A DNA stretch of 64,000 nucleotides from Streptomyces sp. CB00316. GTDB lineage: Bacteria > Actinomycetota > Actinomycetes > Streptomycetales > Streptomycetaceae. Under the pieces are notes generated by a model. That model saw only the letters and a list, made by a program, of their open reading frames with translations. It did no database searches and had not been told where the DNA came from. The stretch spans positions 584,675 to 648,674 of the forward strand of contig NZ_LIXI01000005.1 in the NCBI RefSeq assembly GCF_001905595.1. Direction: 5' to 3'. A program made the position numbers and the translations under genes. This document shows, piece by piece, positions 41,841 to 50,077 of the stretch (positions within the stretch are counted from its first letter, which is position 1; each line of letters begins with the position of its first letter).

Positions 41841-42557
41841 TCACTTGTCCTTGTCGAGGGTGTAGGTGCGGTCACCCGGGCGGATGGTGCCGTCGCTGCC
41901 GGGGGCGAGGAGTGCGAGACGTACGTGCTCCGCGAAGGACTCGGCGTAGGCGATGCGCTGGGTGTCCAGCGTGTTCAGGGCGAAGGTGATCGGCACGGCC
42001 TCGGTCATCTGGGTGCGCCGGTCGTCGCCGCTCGGGTTCAGTGCGGTGAGCTTGCCGACCTCCAGCACCTTGGCGTTGGAGACGATGACCTTGGACTGGG
42101 CGGGGTCGCCGTTCTCCTGCTGCTGCTCGCCGGCGAAGGTGGCGTAGATGTTGACCGTGGCGCCCGGTGTGATCTTGCCCGCGACGCCGGTGGCGGCGTC
42201 GATCATGATGGCGATCTCCTGCTCACCGGCGCGGAGTTCGGGTTTGCGCACCATCATGTCCGACTGGAGCAGCGAGCCGCCGCGGAGCTGGGTGACGGCG
42301 ATCTTGCCCTCGACCTCCCGCAGGTCGGTCACGGCGTTCTCCGAGAGCCAGCGCTTGGGCATCGCGATCTTCTCGAACTGACCGCTGTTCAGTGCCGTGT
42401 ACGGGGCCACGTCGGATTTCAGCTGGTAGGCGGTCACTTCGGGGCCGACCTTGGAGTTCACATCACTGATCACCGAGAGCACGCCGGCGAAGGCACCGAA
42501 GGCACACAGGACCGACAGGAGCAGGAGTATCACGCCGCGGCGCTGGCGGGAGTTCAT
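41841..42557 (-). CDS. Flp pilus assembly protein CpaB/RcpC
   Basis: This is a 238-residue exported protein. MNSRQRRGVILLLLSVLCAF and the following residues form one N-terminal helix or uncleaved signal. The SAF domain contains KSDVAPYTALNSGQFEKIAM and then KIAVTQLRGGSLLQSDMM. The RcpC/CpaB domain reads EIAIMIDAATGVAGKITPGA followed by VNIYATFAGE. In Gram-negative bacteria CpaB works with the outer-membrane secretin, so in this monoderm it probably guides pilin through the wall. The ATG at 42557 is preceded by a short gap; it overlaps the CpaE gene. Confidence 0.88.
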   Translation of the reverse strand: MNSRQRRGVILLLLSVLCAFGAFAGVLSVISDVNSKVGPEVTAYQLKSDVAPYTALNSGQFEKIAMPKRWLSENAVTDLREVEGKIAVTQLRGGSLLQSDMMVRKPELRAGEQEIAIMIDAATGVAGKITPGATVNIYATFAGEQQQENGDPAQSKVIVSNAKVLEVGKLTALNPSGDDRRTQMTEAVPITFALNTLDTQRIAYAESFAEHVRLALLAPGSDGTIRPGDRTYTLDKDK

Positions 42558-42661
42558 GGGCCGGACAACCTCGTTCGAATCGGATGCGTGGGGCAGCGGA
42601 CAGAGAGGGATGCGCGATGAGGCGGTACGGGCCGGGGGCCGGACGCCTGGGCCGGGCGGGC

Positions 42662-43546
42662 CTAGGGACCGGAACGTTCGCCGGCTTCCAGCTGAAGGAC
42701 ACCGCTGGAGGGCCTGCGGTTCTCGGGGGCGGCGAGCGGTGCGGAACAGAAGGCGCAGCGGTCACCGATGAGTTCCATCTCGCACCAGTGGCACTTCTCC
42801 CGGCGGACGGAGGAGACCAGCTGGTACAGCACGGAGAGGTCCGGGAGATGGGCGGCGAACTCCACCAGCTTTCCCGTGCCCCACCAACGCGGGGAGTCGG
42901 CGGGAACACGCGTCTCGTGTACGGCCTGGACCTTCCAGGCGGGCGCGAGGGTCTCCTGTACCCAGTCCGACTGCAACTGCCCCTGGGCGACGAGAAGATG
43001 CGTACGGAACTCCGGTCCGGCCAGGGGTTCGGCGGCCGGGCCCACCTTGATGAGCTGCGGTTCGGGGCCGGCGAGTACGGCGAACTGGGAGCCGGGGACC
43101 CAGGACCTGGCATGGCTCTTGAGGCTGACCGGGACCCGGTCGAGCTTGGCGACCGAGTTGAGCAGGGCGCCCGCGTAGATGTAGTGCGACAGCAGCCGGG
43201 CGGCGGAGGCGACGACCCCGGGGCTGAAGTCGCAGATGGACAACTGCCGCAGCTGGCGGACGAGTACGGCCACGCCGAGGGGCGGCAGGTCGACCTTGAC
43301 CAGGGCGATCCGGTCGCTCTCCAGGACCGAGCGGATGGAGTGGAGCCGGCGTTCGTGCTCGGGCCGGATGCCGGAGGGGTAGAGGGCGATCACGTATCCG
43401 TGCTGTTCGAGCAGCAGATGCATGTCGCCGATCGCCAGCTCCAGGACCTGGGCTTCGGGGGCCTGGAGCAGGGCCGCGGTCGGTGTCTGCTGATCGGTGG
43501 GCGGCAGCACCAGATCTGCACTCGTCACTGCTATCGCGGTCGGCAC
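42662..43546 (-). CDS. unknown protein with a C-terminal zinc ribbon, first gene of the Tad series
   Basis: I do not recognise this 294-residue protein. Its centre contains GDMHLLLEQHGYVIALYPSG and LVKVDLPPLGVAVLVRQLRQ, alternating helices and strands, and the C-terminal part holds two CxxC knuckles, CHWCEMELIGDRCAFC, which make a zinc ribbon. There are no membrane helices. It lies upstream of cpaB on the same strand with a 104-bp gap and is probably the first gene of the pilus operon. A regulatory or scaffold role at the membrane is only an inference. Confidence 0.7.
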   Translation of the reverse strand: MPTAIAVTSADLVLPPTDQQTPTAALLQAPEAQVLELAIGDMHLLLEQHGYVIALYPSGIRPEHERRLHSIRSVLESDRIALVKVDLPPLGVAVLVRQLRQLSICDFSPGVVASAARLLSHYIYAGALLNSVAKLDRVPVSLKSHARSWVPGSQFAVLAGPEPQLIKVGPAAEPLAGPEFRTHLLVAQGQLQSDWVQETLAPAWKVQAVHETRVPADSPRWWGTGKLVEFAAHLPDLSVLYQLVSSVRREKCHWCEMELIGDRCAFCSAPLAAPENRRPSSGVLQLEAGERSGP

Positions 43547-44201
43547 GCTCTTCCCCGTTCGGCTCCGGCCGCCGTCGAGACGTCGGCCGCAATCGCTCCT
43601 GCTCCGTGCTCCTGCCTCAGCACTTTAGCCACGTCTCACCAGGCAGAGAACAGTTATCGGAGACCAGTGCGTCATCATGCGAACACCGTTCGTACGGGGG
43701 TCGGGTGCTAAACAGGACGAAATCGATTCCGGTCAACTTCTTTACCACTGCGGAGCGTCACCGAACCGGCCATCCGGAATCCGGGCGCGCTTCCATTCCC
43801 GCACGTCAGGGCCGATAGGGGCGCGTTCCGGATCATTTCGGCGGGCTGTTTCGTCACGGTACGAAGACCTTCGGCAAGATCACCCGTGCGGGTAGCGCGT
43901 TAGGGGCACGGGGGTGCCTTCCGGCAAAGAAAATTCGGCCCGGAGCGCTCTGCCGAGCACCTCGCGGGCGATCCGGGAGCCTCCGCGCGAGCAACCGCCC
44001 GCCCTTCCGGAAGGCCCTTTCACTGCCAGAGGTCTTGACAACTTGATTGGTCTGGACCAGTTTATCCGCCAGCGGTGACGACCGCTTCCGCTCCACCCCG
44101 CACGGCCTTCCCCATCCCCGCCGCCGTGCGCCGCCCGTCCGGCACGCCCGCACCGCCGCACCACCCCCGCCACGCACCACCAACTCCCCACGGAGGCCCC
44201 C
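43547..44201. other. 655-bp divergent intergenic region
   Basis: No gene is convincing here. The left end holds the promoter of the zinc-ribbon/Tad operon, the right end the chitinase promoter. The middle is less GC-rich than the surroundings. A 12-bp palindrome CCTTCCGGAAGG is at 44003-44014, and TTGACA at 44035-44040 is a good -35. The DasR-like site is listed separately. Confidence 0.55.
44046..44061 (+). promoter_or_regulatory. DasR-responsive element (dre-like) in the chitinase promoter
   Basis: ATTGGTCTGGACCAGT matches the DasR consensus ACTGGTCTAGACCAGT at 14 of 16 positions. It lies five bases downstream of a TTGACA, where repressor would block polymerase. DasR links chitinase genes to N-acetylglucosamine metabolism in Streptomyces. 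Confidence 0.8.
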
Positions 44202-45932
44202 GTGCAACGCTCCGCAGGCAGCAGAAGACGCAGAAGGCACCACTCCCGTCCGTTCCTCGGCGGCGCCATGGCAGTCATCGCGGCGGGCGCCCTGACCGTC
44301 ACCGGACTCGTCTCCACCGCCCAGGCCGCCGACGTCAACAACGCCAAGAACGCGGGCTTCGAGTCGGGGCTCGCCAACTGGTCCTGTTCCGCCGGCAGCG
44401 GCGCCACCGTCTCCACCCCCGTGCGCAGCGGCACGTCCGCGCTGAAGGCCACCCCGGTCGGCCAGGACAACGCCAAGTGCACGCAGACCGTGGCCGTGAA
44501 GCCCAACTCGACGTACGCGCTGAGCTCCTGGGTGCAGGGGGGTTACGCCTACCTCGGGGTGACCGGCAGCGGAACGACCGACGTCTCCACCTGGACGCCC
44601 GGCTCCACCGCCTGGACCAAGCTGTCCACGAGCTTCAGGACCGGCGCCAACACCACGTCGGTGACCGTCTACACCCACGGCTGGTACGGGCAGTCCGCCT
44701 ACTTCGCCGACGACGTCGAGGTGACCGGCCCCGACGGCGGTGGCGGCGGTGACGGCCCCGGCCCGGTCATCCCGGCGGCCCCCGCCGGTCTCGTCACGGG
44801 CGCCACGACGACGTCCTCCGTCGCCCTGTCCTGGAACGCGGTCTCCGGCGCCACGGGCTACAAGGTCTACCGGGACGGTGTGCAGGCCACCACCTCCACC
44901 GGGACCTCGGCGACCGTCACGGGGCTGGCCGCCGACACGGCGTACCAGTTCTCGGTGAGCGCCACCAACGCGGCCGGTGAGTCGGTCAGGTCCGCCGCCG
45001 TCAGCGCCCGTACGGCCAAGCCCGGCACGGGCGGCCCCGGCCCCGCCGTGCCCAAGCACGCGGTGACCGGCTACTGGCAGAACTTCAACAACGGCGCGGC
45101 CGTCCAGAAGCTCACCGACGTCCCGGCCGACTACGACATCATCGCGGTCTCCTTCGCGGACGCCACGCCGACGCCGGGCGCGGTCACCTTCAAGCTGGAC
45201 ACCGCCGGGCTGAACGGCTACACCGACGCCCAGTTCCGCGCGGACATCAGGACCAAGCAGGCGCAGGGCAAGAACATCATCATCTCGATCGGCGGCGAGC
45301 TCGGCACCGTGCGGGTCGACAACGACGCCTCCGCCACCGCGTTCGCCAACTCGGTGTACGCGCTGATGCAGGACTACGGCTTCAACGGGGTCGACATCGA
45401 CCTGGAGAACGGCCTCAACGCCACCTACATGACGAAGGCGCTGCGCCAGCTGTCGGCGAAGGCGGGCAGCGGGCTCGTCATCACGATGGCCCCGCAGACC
45501 ATCGACATGCAGTCGACGGCGGGTGAGTACTTCAAGACGGCGCTCAACATCAAGGACATCCTGACCGTCGTCAACATGCAGTACTACAACAGCGGTTCGA
45601 TGCTCGGCTGCGACGGCAAGGTCTACTCGCAGGGCTCGGTGGACTTCCTCACCGCGCTCGCCTGCATCCAGTTGGAGGGCGGCCTCGACCCGTCCCAGGT
45701 CGGCATCGGTGTCCCCGCCTCCACCCGGGGCGCGGGCAGCGGTTACGTCGCCCCGTCGATCGTGAACGCCGCGCTGGACTGCCTGGCCAAGGGCACCAAC
45801 TGCGGTTCGTTCAAGCCCTCGAAGACCTACCCGTCGCTGCGCGGCGCGATGACCTGGTCGACCAACTGGGACGCGACGGCCGGCAACGCCTGGTCGAAGG
45901 CGGTCGGCCCGCACGTCCGCAGCCTGCCGTAA
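44202..45932 (+). CDS. secreted family 18 chitinase with CBM and fibronectin III domains
   Basis: This is a 576-residue exported chitinase. The signal peptide runs to about residue 43, with a basic start, a hydrophobic core and STAQAAD at the end. A carbohydrate-binding module of the CBM4/16 type fills about residues 44-178, with NAGFESGLANWSC at its start. A Gly linker leads to a fibronectin type III domain at about 190-275 (AAPAGLVTGATTTSSVALSW). The GH18 catalytic domain is at about 285-576, with IIISIGGELG and the catalytic DxxDxDxE motif in FNGVDIDLENG. The ATG at 44202 is followed by the signal. It resembles Streptomyces ChiC/ChiD-type endochitinases. Confidence 0.94.
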   Translation: MQRSAGSRRRRRHHSRPFLGGAMAVIAAGALTVTGLVSTAQAADVNNAKNAGFESGLANWSCSAGSGATVSTPVRSGTSALKATPVGQDNAKCTQTVAVKPNSTYALSSWVQGGYAYLGVTGSGTTDVSTWTPGSTAWTKLSTSFRTGANTTSVTVYTHGWYGQSAYFADDVEVTGPDGGGGGDGPGPVIPAAPAGLVTGATTTSSVALSWNAVSGATGYKVYRDGVQATTSTGTSATVTGLAADTAYQFSVSATNAAGESVRSAAVSARTAKPGTGGPGPAVPKHAVTGYWQNFNNGAAVQKLTDVPADYDIIAVSFADATPTPGAVTFKLDTAGLNGYTDAQFRADIRTKQAQGKNIIISIGGELGTVRVDNDASATAFANSVYALMQDYGFNGVDIDLENGLNATYMTKALRQLSAKAGSGLVITMAPQTIDMQSTAGEYFKTALNIKDILTVVNMQYYNSGSMLGCDGKVYSQGSVDFLTALACIQLEGGLDPSQVGIGVPASTRGAGSGYVAPSIVNAALDCLAKGTNCGSFKPSKTYPSLRGAMTWSTNWDATAGNAWSKAVGPHVRSLP

Positions 45933-45954
45933 CGCCACCGCACCACCCCGAACC

Positions 45955-45986
45955 CGCAGCGCCGCCGCTCCCCCGGCGGCGCTGCG
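45955..45986. terminator. bidirectional hairpin terminator
   Basis: CGCAGCGCCGCCG pairs perfectly over 13 bp with its complement across six bases, between the convergent chitinase and Nramp-like genes. Confidence 0.88.
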
Positions 45987-46004
45987 GCGTTTCGAGGTGC
46001 CTGG

Positions 46005-47306
46005 TCACCAGGGGAGTTCGCGCACCTGCTGCACACACAGCACGATGAACAGCAGCCCCGCCAGGGCCAGCATCCCGTTGCTGAGCAGGCCGTTGCGCCA
46101 CATTCTGGGCGTACGGGAGGAGTTGAGCAGCCACAGCAGGGTCAGGGCGAGGAAGGGCATGAAGAACGCGCCGAGCACGCCGTACGCGATGACCAGGCCG
46201 AACGGCTCGTCCAGCCAGAGCAGGGTCATCGGCGGGAAGGTCAGCCAGAGCAGATAGGCGCGGAACGGCAGCGACCGCTGCTGCCGGTCGACGACGGCGG
46301 GACCGGCGTGTTCCGCCTCAGGGCCCGCCGGGGCCCGGAACCGCGTCACGAAGTCGGCGAACATCAGGCTCACCCCGTGCCAGACGCCGATCAGCGACGA
46401 GAACGACGCGGCGAAGAAGCCGACCAGGAAGAGCTTCGCGGTGCCCGCCCCGAACCGGTCCTCCAGCACCTTGCCCAGGTCGATCAGCCCGCGGTCGCCG
46501 GAGGTGAGGGCGATCTGCGAGGCGTGCAGCAGCTCGGCGCCGACGATGAGCATCGCCACGACGAAGATCCCGGTGGTGATGTAGGCGACCCGGTTGTCGA
46601 GCCGCATCACCTTCATCCAGGAGGAGTTGCTCCACCCCTTGGCGTTGACCCAGTACCCGTACGCCGCCATGGTGATCGTGCCGCCGACCCCGCCGATCAG
46701 CCCGAGGGTGTAGAGCAGCGAACCGTCCGGCAGTGCGGGGGCGAGCCCGGCGAACGAGGCCCCCACGTCCGGCACGACCCGGACGGCCACGTACACGACC
46801 ACCACGAACATGATGCCGATCAGGACCGTCATGACCTTCTCGAAGACGGCGTACCGGTTGAACCAAACGAAGGCCAGTCCGATCAGCCCGGTGACGATCG
46901 CCCAGAACTTCAGCCCGGGGCCGTCCGGGAACAGCGCCACGATGGGCAGGGCGCTGGAGGACATGGCCGTGGCGCCGTAGATGAAGCCCCAGACGACGAC
47001 GTAGATCGCGAAGTACACCGTGGTCCAGGGACCGATGCTGCGCCAGCCGTCGAAGAGCGTGCGCCCGGTCGCCAGGTGCCAGCGGCCGGCCGCCTCGGCG
47101 AGCGAGATCTTGACCACGCAGCCGATCACCGCCGCCCACATCAGGGTGTACCCGAACTTGCTGCCCGCGACCAGCGTCGCGACCAGGTCGCCGGCCCCGA
47201 CCCCGGTCGCCGCGACGACGATGCCGGGGCCGATGTACTTCCAGCTGGATCTACGTGGTCGGGAGGCCGGCTCCCCTGTCTCTGTGGTTGCGCTTGTCTC
47301 CGCCAT
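46005..47306 (-). CDS. Nramp-related membrane transporter
   Basis: This is a 433-residue membrane protein with about eleven helices. Its overall layout is that of the Nramp family (SLC11), but motifs differ. TM1 reads GIVVAATGVGAGDLVATL where metal transporters have DPGN, and TM6 (GGVGGTITMAAYGYW) lacks the Met-Pro-His of metal carriers. It therefore likely belongs to the Nramp-related group that does not carry transition metals in the usual way. The ATG at 47306 has a weak ribosome site; a TTG at 47315 is less likely. It is divergent from the methyltransferase gene, with 150 bp between. Confidence 0.82.
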   Translation of the reverse strand: MAETSATTETGEPASRPRRSSWKYIGPGIVVAATGVGAGDLVATLVAGSKFGYTLMWAAVIGCVVKISLAEAAGRWHLATGRTLFDGWRSIGPWTTVYFAIYVVVWGFIYGATAMSSSALPIVALFPDGPGLKFWAIVTGLIGLAFVWFNRYAVFEKVMTVLIGIMFVVVVYVAVRVVPDVGASFAGLAPALPDGSLLYTLGLIGGVGGTITMAAYGYWVNAKGWSNSSWMKVMRLDNRVAYITTGIFVVAMLIVGAELLHASQIALTSGDRGLIDLGKVLEDRFGAGTAKLFLVGFFAASFSSLIGVWHGVSLMFADFVTRFRAPAGPEAEHAGPAVVDRQQRSLPFRAYLLWLTFPPMTLLWLDEPFGLVIAYGVLGAFFMPFLALTLLWLLNSSRTPRMWRNGLLSNGMLALAGLLFIVLCVQQVRELPW

Positions 47307-47456
47307 GCCGATCAAGGAAGCGCAATCGGCGGGTCAGCACAAGAGGGCGTGCACGGCAGTAAAATCGGGTGGGGACCCATCGGTCGGCAGTCGGCGGCGG
47401 ATACGGGGGAAGGGCGCGGTTCCGGCGGCGCGCTGTGGCCTTCCGAAGGAGGCGCC

Positions 47457-48569
47457 ATGTCTCACATGACCCACACAAGTCCCACGAGCCCCCCTGCTCA
47501 GCAGGCGATGGATCCGGTCCGGCAGGAACAGTTCGCCGGACGGATGCTGCAGGTGCTCAACGATTCCTGCCTGGGGTATCTGTGCAGTCTCGGACACCGG
47601 ACGCGGCTGTTCGACGTGATGGCGGAGCTGCCGGCGTCGACCAGTGAGCAGATCGCCGGGGCAGCCGGGCTGGACGAGCGCTATGTGCGCGAGTGGCTGG
47701 GCGGGGTGACCGTGGGCGGGATCGTCGCGTACGACCCGGCGGACGGTACGTACCGGCTGCCGCCCGAGCACGCCGCCTCCCTGTGCCGCGCCGCCGGGCC
47801 CGACAACCTGGCCTCCTTCCTCCAGGACCTGGCCCTGATCGGGCTGGTCGAGGACGAGGTGGTCACGGCGTTCCGGGAGGGGGGCGGGGTGCCGTACTCC
47901 TCGTATCCGAAGTTCCAGGACCTTCAGGCCGAGGAGACGGCGCGGGTGTACGACGCGGCGCTGGTCGACGCGATCATTCCGCTGGTGCCCGGCCTGCCGG
48001 AGCGGCTGGGCTCGGGCGCCGGGCTGGACGTGCTCGATGTCGGTACGGGCCAGGGGCACGCGGTCAACCTGCTGGCGCGGGCGTTCCCGGCCAGCAGGTT
48101 CCGCGGGGTGGACATGTCGGAGGGCGGCATCGCGGCGGCCCGGGCCGAGGCGGAGCGGCTGGGCCTCGCGAACGCCCGCTTCGACCTGGCGGACGCGGCC
48201 GCGGTGACCGGGCCGTACGACCTGATCACCGCCTTCGACGTGATCCACGACCTGGCCCGCCCGGCGGAGACCCTGGCGGCCGTCGCCGGTGCGCTGCGGG
48301 ACGACGGGGTGTTCCTGATGGGGGACATCGCCGCCTCCAGCAGGCTGGAGGAGAACCTGGACCTCCCGCTGGGCCCCACGCTCTACGCCTTCTCGGTCTT
48401 CTACTGCATGACGGTCTCGCTCGGCGAGGGCGGCGCGGGCCTGGGGACCGTGTGGGGCCGGCAGACCGCGCTGCGGATGCTGAAGGAGGCGGGCTTCGGG
48501 GAGGTCGCGGTGCGCGAGGTGGAGGGCGACATCCTGAACGTCTACTACGTCGCGCGCAAGGGGAGTTGA
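47457..48569 (+). CDS. SAM-dependent methyltransferase with N-terminal winged helix
   Basis: This is a 370-residue protein. Residues 20-95 form a winged-helix dimerisation domain, with GYLCSLGHRTRLFDVMAELP and EQIAGAAGLDERYVREWLGG. A Rossmann methyltransferase fold follows with motif I VLDVGTGQGHAVNLLARAFP, motif II FRGVDMSEGGIAAARAEAER, and AFDVIHDLARPAETLAAVA as the later region. It is close to the O-methyltransferase-like and RMTS families. The ATG at 47457 follows GAAGGAGG, which sets the start; open frame before it overlaps the transporter on the other strand. The substrate is unknown. Confidence 0.87.
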   Translation: MSHMTHTSPTSPPAQQAMDPVRQEQFAGRMLQVLNDSCLGYLCSLGHRTRLFDVMAELPASTSEQIAGAAGLDERYVREWLGGVTVGGIVAYDPADGTYRLPPEHAASLCRAAGPDNLASFLQDLALIGLVEDEVVTAFREGGGVPYSSYPKFQDLQAEETARVYDAALVDAIIPLVPGLPERLGSGAGLDVLDVGTGQGHAVNLLARAFPASRFRGVDMSEGGIAAARAEAERLGLANARFDLADAAAVTGPYDLITAFDVIHDLARPAETLAAVAGALRDDGVFLMGDIAASSRLEENLDLPLGPTLYAFSVFYCMTVSLGEGGAGLGTVWGRQTALRMLKEAGFGEVAVREVEGDILNVYYVARKGS

Positions 48570-48600
48570 GCGAAGGACCGGGGCACACCGGGCCCCATCG

Positions 48601-48785
48601 CTGCGGTCGGTGATCGAGTTCTTCGGCAACCCGTTCGTCGCCCTGACGATCGCCCTCTTCCTCCCGTACTAGGGCATCCACTGCTCGGAGCCTGTCGGAG
48701 AGCTTGTGGAAGGGTCCAGCGCGATGGAGGAGAACGTCGCGGCGAGGATCAGGATGAGCGGGGTGAGGAGGGCAGGGGGAGCGCG
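48601..48785. pseudogene. possible remnant of a GntP-type permease
   Basis: On the plus strand, RSVIEFFGNPFVALTIALFL ends PY and a stop at 48672, which closely resembles a helix of gluconate/GntP permeases. On the minus strand nearby, LLTPLILILAATFSSIALDP suggests another helix of the same type. Neither piece is a complete gene. Clusters of this kind often carry a GntP permease, and its apparent loss, with inversion, would fit. The support is limited to short hydrophobic matches. Confidence 0.35.
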
Positions 48786-48901
48786 GCACGGCGCCGCCGG
48801 GGGACGGGGCGCCGTGCCGTACGGCGTGGTGGAGCGGTGGTGCGGGTGAGGCAAGGCGTTCAGGCGGTCAGTGGGTCTGGACCTTCGGTGGATCCGGAAC
48901 G

Positions 48902-49312
48902 TCAGCTGAGTACCGCGAGCGCGTCGATCTCGATCAGCAGCCCCTTGGGCAGGCCGACGTAGACCGTCGTACGGGCCGAGGGGGCCTCCTTGAGGTTCTG
49001 CTCGGCGAAGTACGCGTTGTAGATCTCGTTCATCTCCGCGAAGTGGTCCACGTCCGTCAGGTAGACGCGCATCATCATCACGTCGTCCCAGCTCGCGCCG
49101 CCCTCCTCCAGGATCGCCTTGACGTTGGCGAAGGTCTGGAGGGTCTGCTCGCGCAGGGTGGGGCCGGCAGGGGTCGGGGCCTGGCCCTCCACGGCGGGCA
49201 GGAAGCCGACCTGGCCGGCGACCTGGAGGATGTTCCCCTTCCGCACGCCGTGCGAGAACTTCGCCGGCGGCGTGGTGTGGGTGGAGGGGGTGAGGGCGGT
49301 CTTCTCGGTCAT
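48902..49312 (-). CDS. RidA family protein
   Basis: This is a 136-residue trimeric protein of the RidA (YjgF/YER057c/UK114) family that hydrolyses imines and enamines released by PLP enzymes to ketoacids and ammonia. Conserved parts are PPAKFSHGVRKGNILQVAGQ, TLQTFANVKAILEEGGASW and ARTTVYVGLPKGLLIEIDAL, in which the Arg of ARTTV is the usual substrate-binding residue. It lies between the IclR gene and the gap, all in the same direction. In this cluster it likely cleans up the imine made by the PLP deaminase. Confidence 0.92.
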   Translation of the reverse strand: MTEKTALTPSTHTTPPAKFSHGVRKGNILQVAGQVGFLPAVEGQAPTPAGPTLREQTLQTFANVKAILEEGGASWDDVMMMRVYLTDVDHFAEMNEIYNAYFAEQNLKEAPSARTTVYVGLPKGLLIEIDALAVLS

Positions 49313-49318
49313 GGCTGA

Positions 49319-50077
49319 TCAGACTTTCTTGGGTCGGTTGGTGCCGGAGTACTCCCGGCTGATGGTCTCGGCGGTGCGCCGGACCAGCGGGAGCAGGGTG
49401 AGGAGTTCCTCGGCCGTGACGACCACGTTCGGTGCGGACACCGACATGGCCGCGACGACCCGCCCGTCCGCGCCACGGATGGGGGCGCCGACGCAGTTGA
49501 TGGACTCCTCGTGGCCACCGAGGTCGGTGGCCCAGCCCTGTTCGCGCACGACGGCCAGCTCCTTGAGGAAGGCGGCCGCGTTGGGCGTCGAACGGGACGT
49601 GTACATGGGGTAGTCGAGCTTCTCGGCGATCGCGCGCCGCTCGGGTTCGGTGAGGTCGGCGAGCAGCAGCTTGGCCACGGCCGCGACGGTGATCGCGACG
49701 GGCTTGCCGATCCGCGAGTACATCCGGACCGGGTAGCGGCTCTCGACCTTGTCGATGTAGAGGACTTCCTGCTCCTCGTACACCGCGAGGTGCACGGTGT
49801 GCCCGCACCGGTCGTTGAGTTCGACCAGGTGGGGGTGGGCGATCTCGCGTACGTCGAGGTTCTCGACGGCCTCCTGGGCGAGCGCGAAGAGGCGGGCGCC
49901 GAGGCGGTAGCGCTGGTCCTGCTGGCGGTAGACGAGCCCGTGCTCGTGGAGCGTACGCAGCAGGCGCAGCGCCGTGGACTTGTGGACGCCTAGCCGCTCG
50001 GCGACCTGGCCGAGGTCGGCGGGTCCCTGGGCGAGCAGCGGCAGGATGCTGAGTGCCCGGTCGACGGTCTGACTCAT
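49319..50077 (-). CDS. IclR family transcriptional regulator
   Basis: This is a 252-residue IclR-type regulator. The helix-turn-helix is AQGPADLGQVAERLGVHKST followed by ALRLLRTLHEHGLVYR. The effector domain begins near VENLDVREIAHPHLVELNDR and contains DLGGHEESINCVGAPIRGAD and VVAAMSVSAPNVV, typical of GAF-like IclR domains. The ATG at 50077 overlaps the kinase stop (ATGA) and lies just downstream of it. The dyads at 51329-51370 in the divergent promoter of the cluster are the likely operator. Confidence 0.92.
   Translation of the reverse strand: MSQTVDRALSILPLLAQGPADLGQVAERLGVHKSTALRLLRTLHEHGLVYRQQDQRYRLGARLFALAQEAVENLDVREIAHPHLVELNDRCGHTVHLAVYEEQEVLYIDKVESRYPVRMYSRIGKPVAITVAAVAKLLLADLTEPERRAIAEKLDYPMYTSRSTPNAAAFLKELAVVREQGWATDLGGHEESINCVGAPIRGADGRVVAAMSVSAPNVVVTAEELLTLLPLVRRTAETISREYSGTNRPKKV

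Noticed and set aside
38197..41865. Open plus-strand frame of over 1,200 codons opposite the Tad genes
   Set aside because: The minus strand carries intact tadB, tadA, tadE and cpaE genes with motifs. Long opposite frames are expected from high third-position GC.
46308..47456. N-terminal extension of the methyltransferase
   Set aside because: The frame is open but is antisense to the Nramp-like gene and low in complexity, and the ATG at 47457 has an ideal GAAGGAGG.
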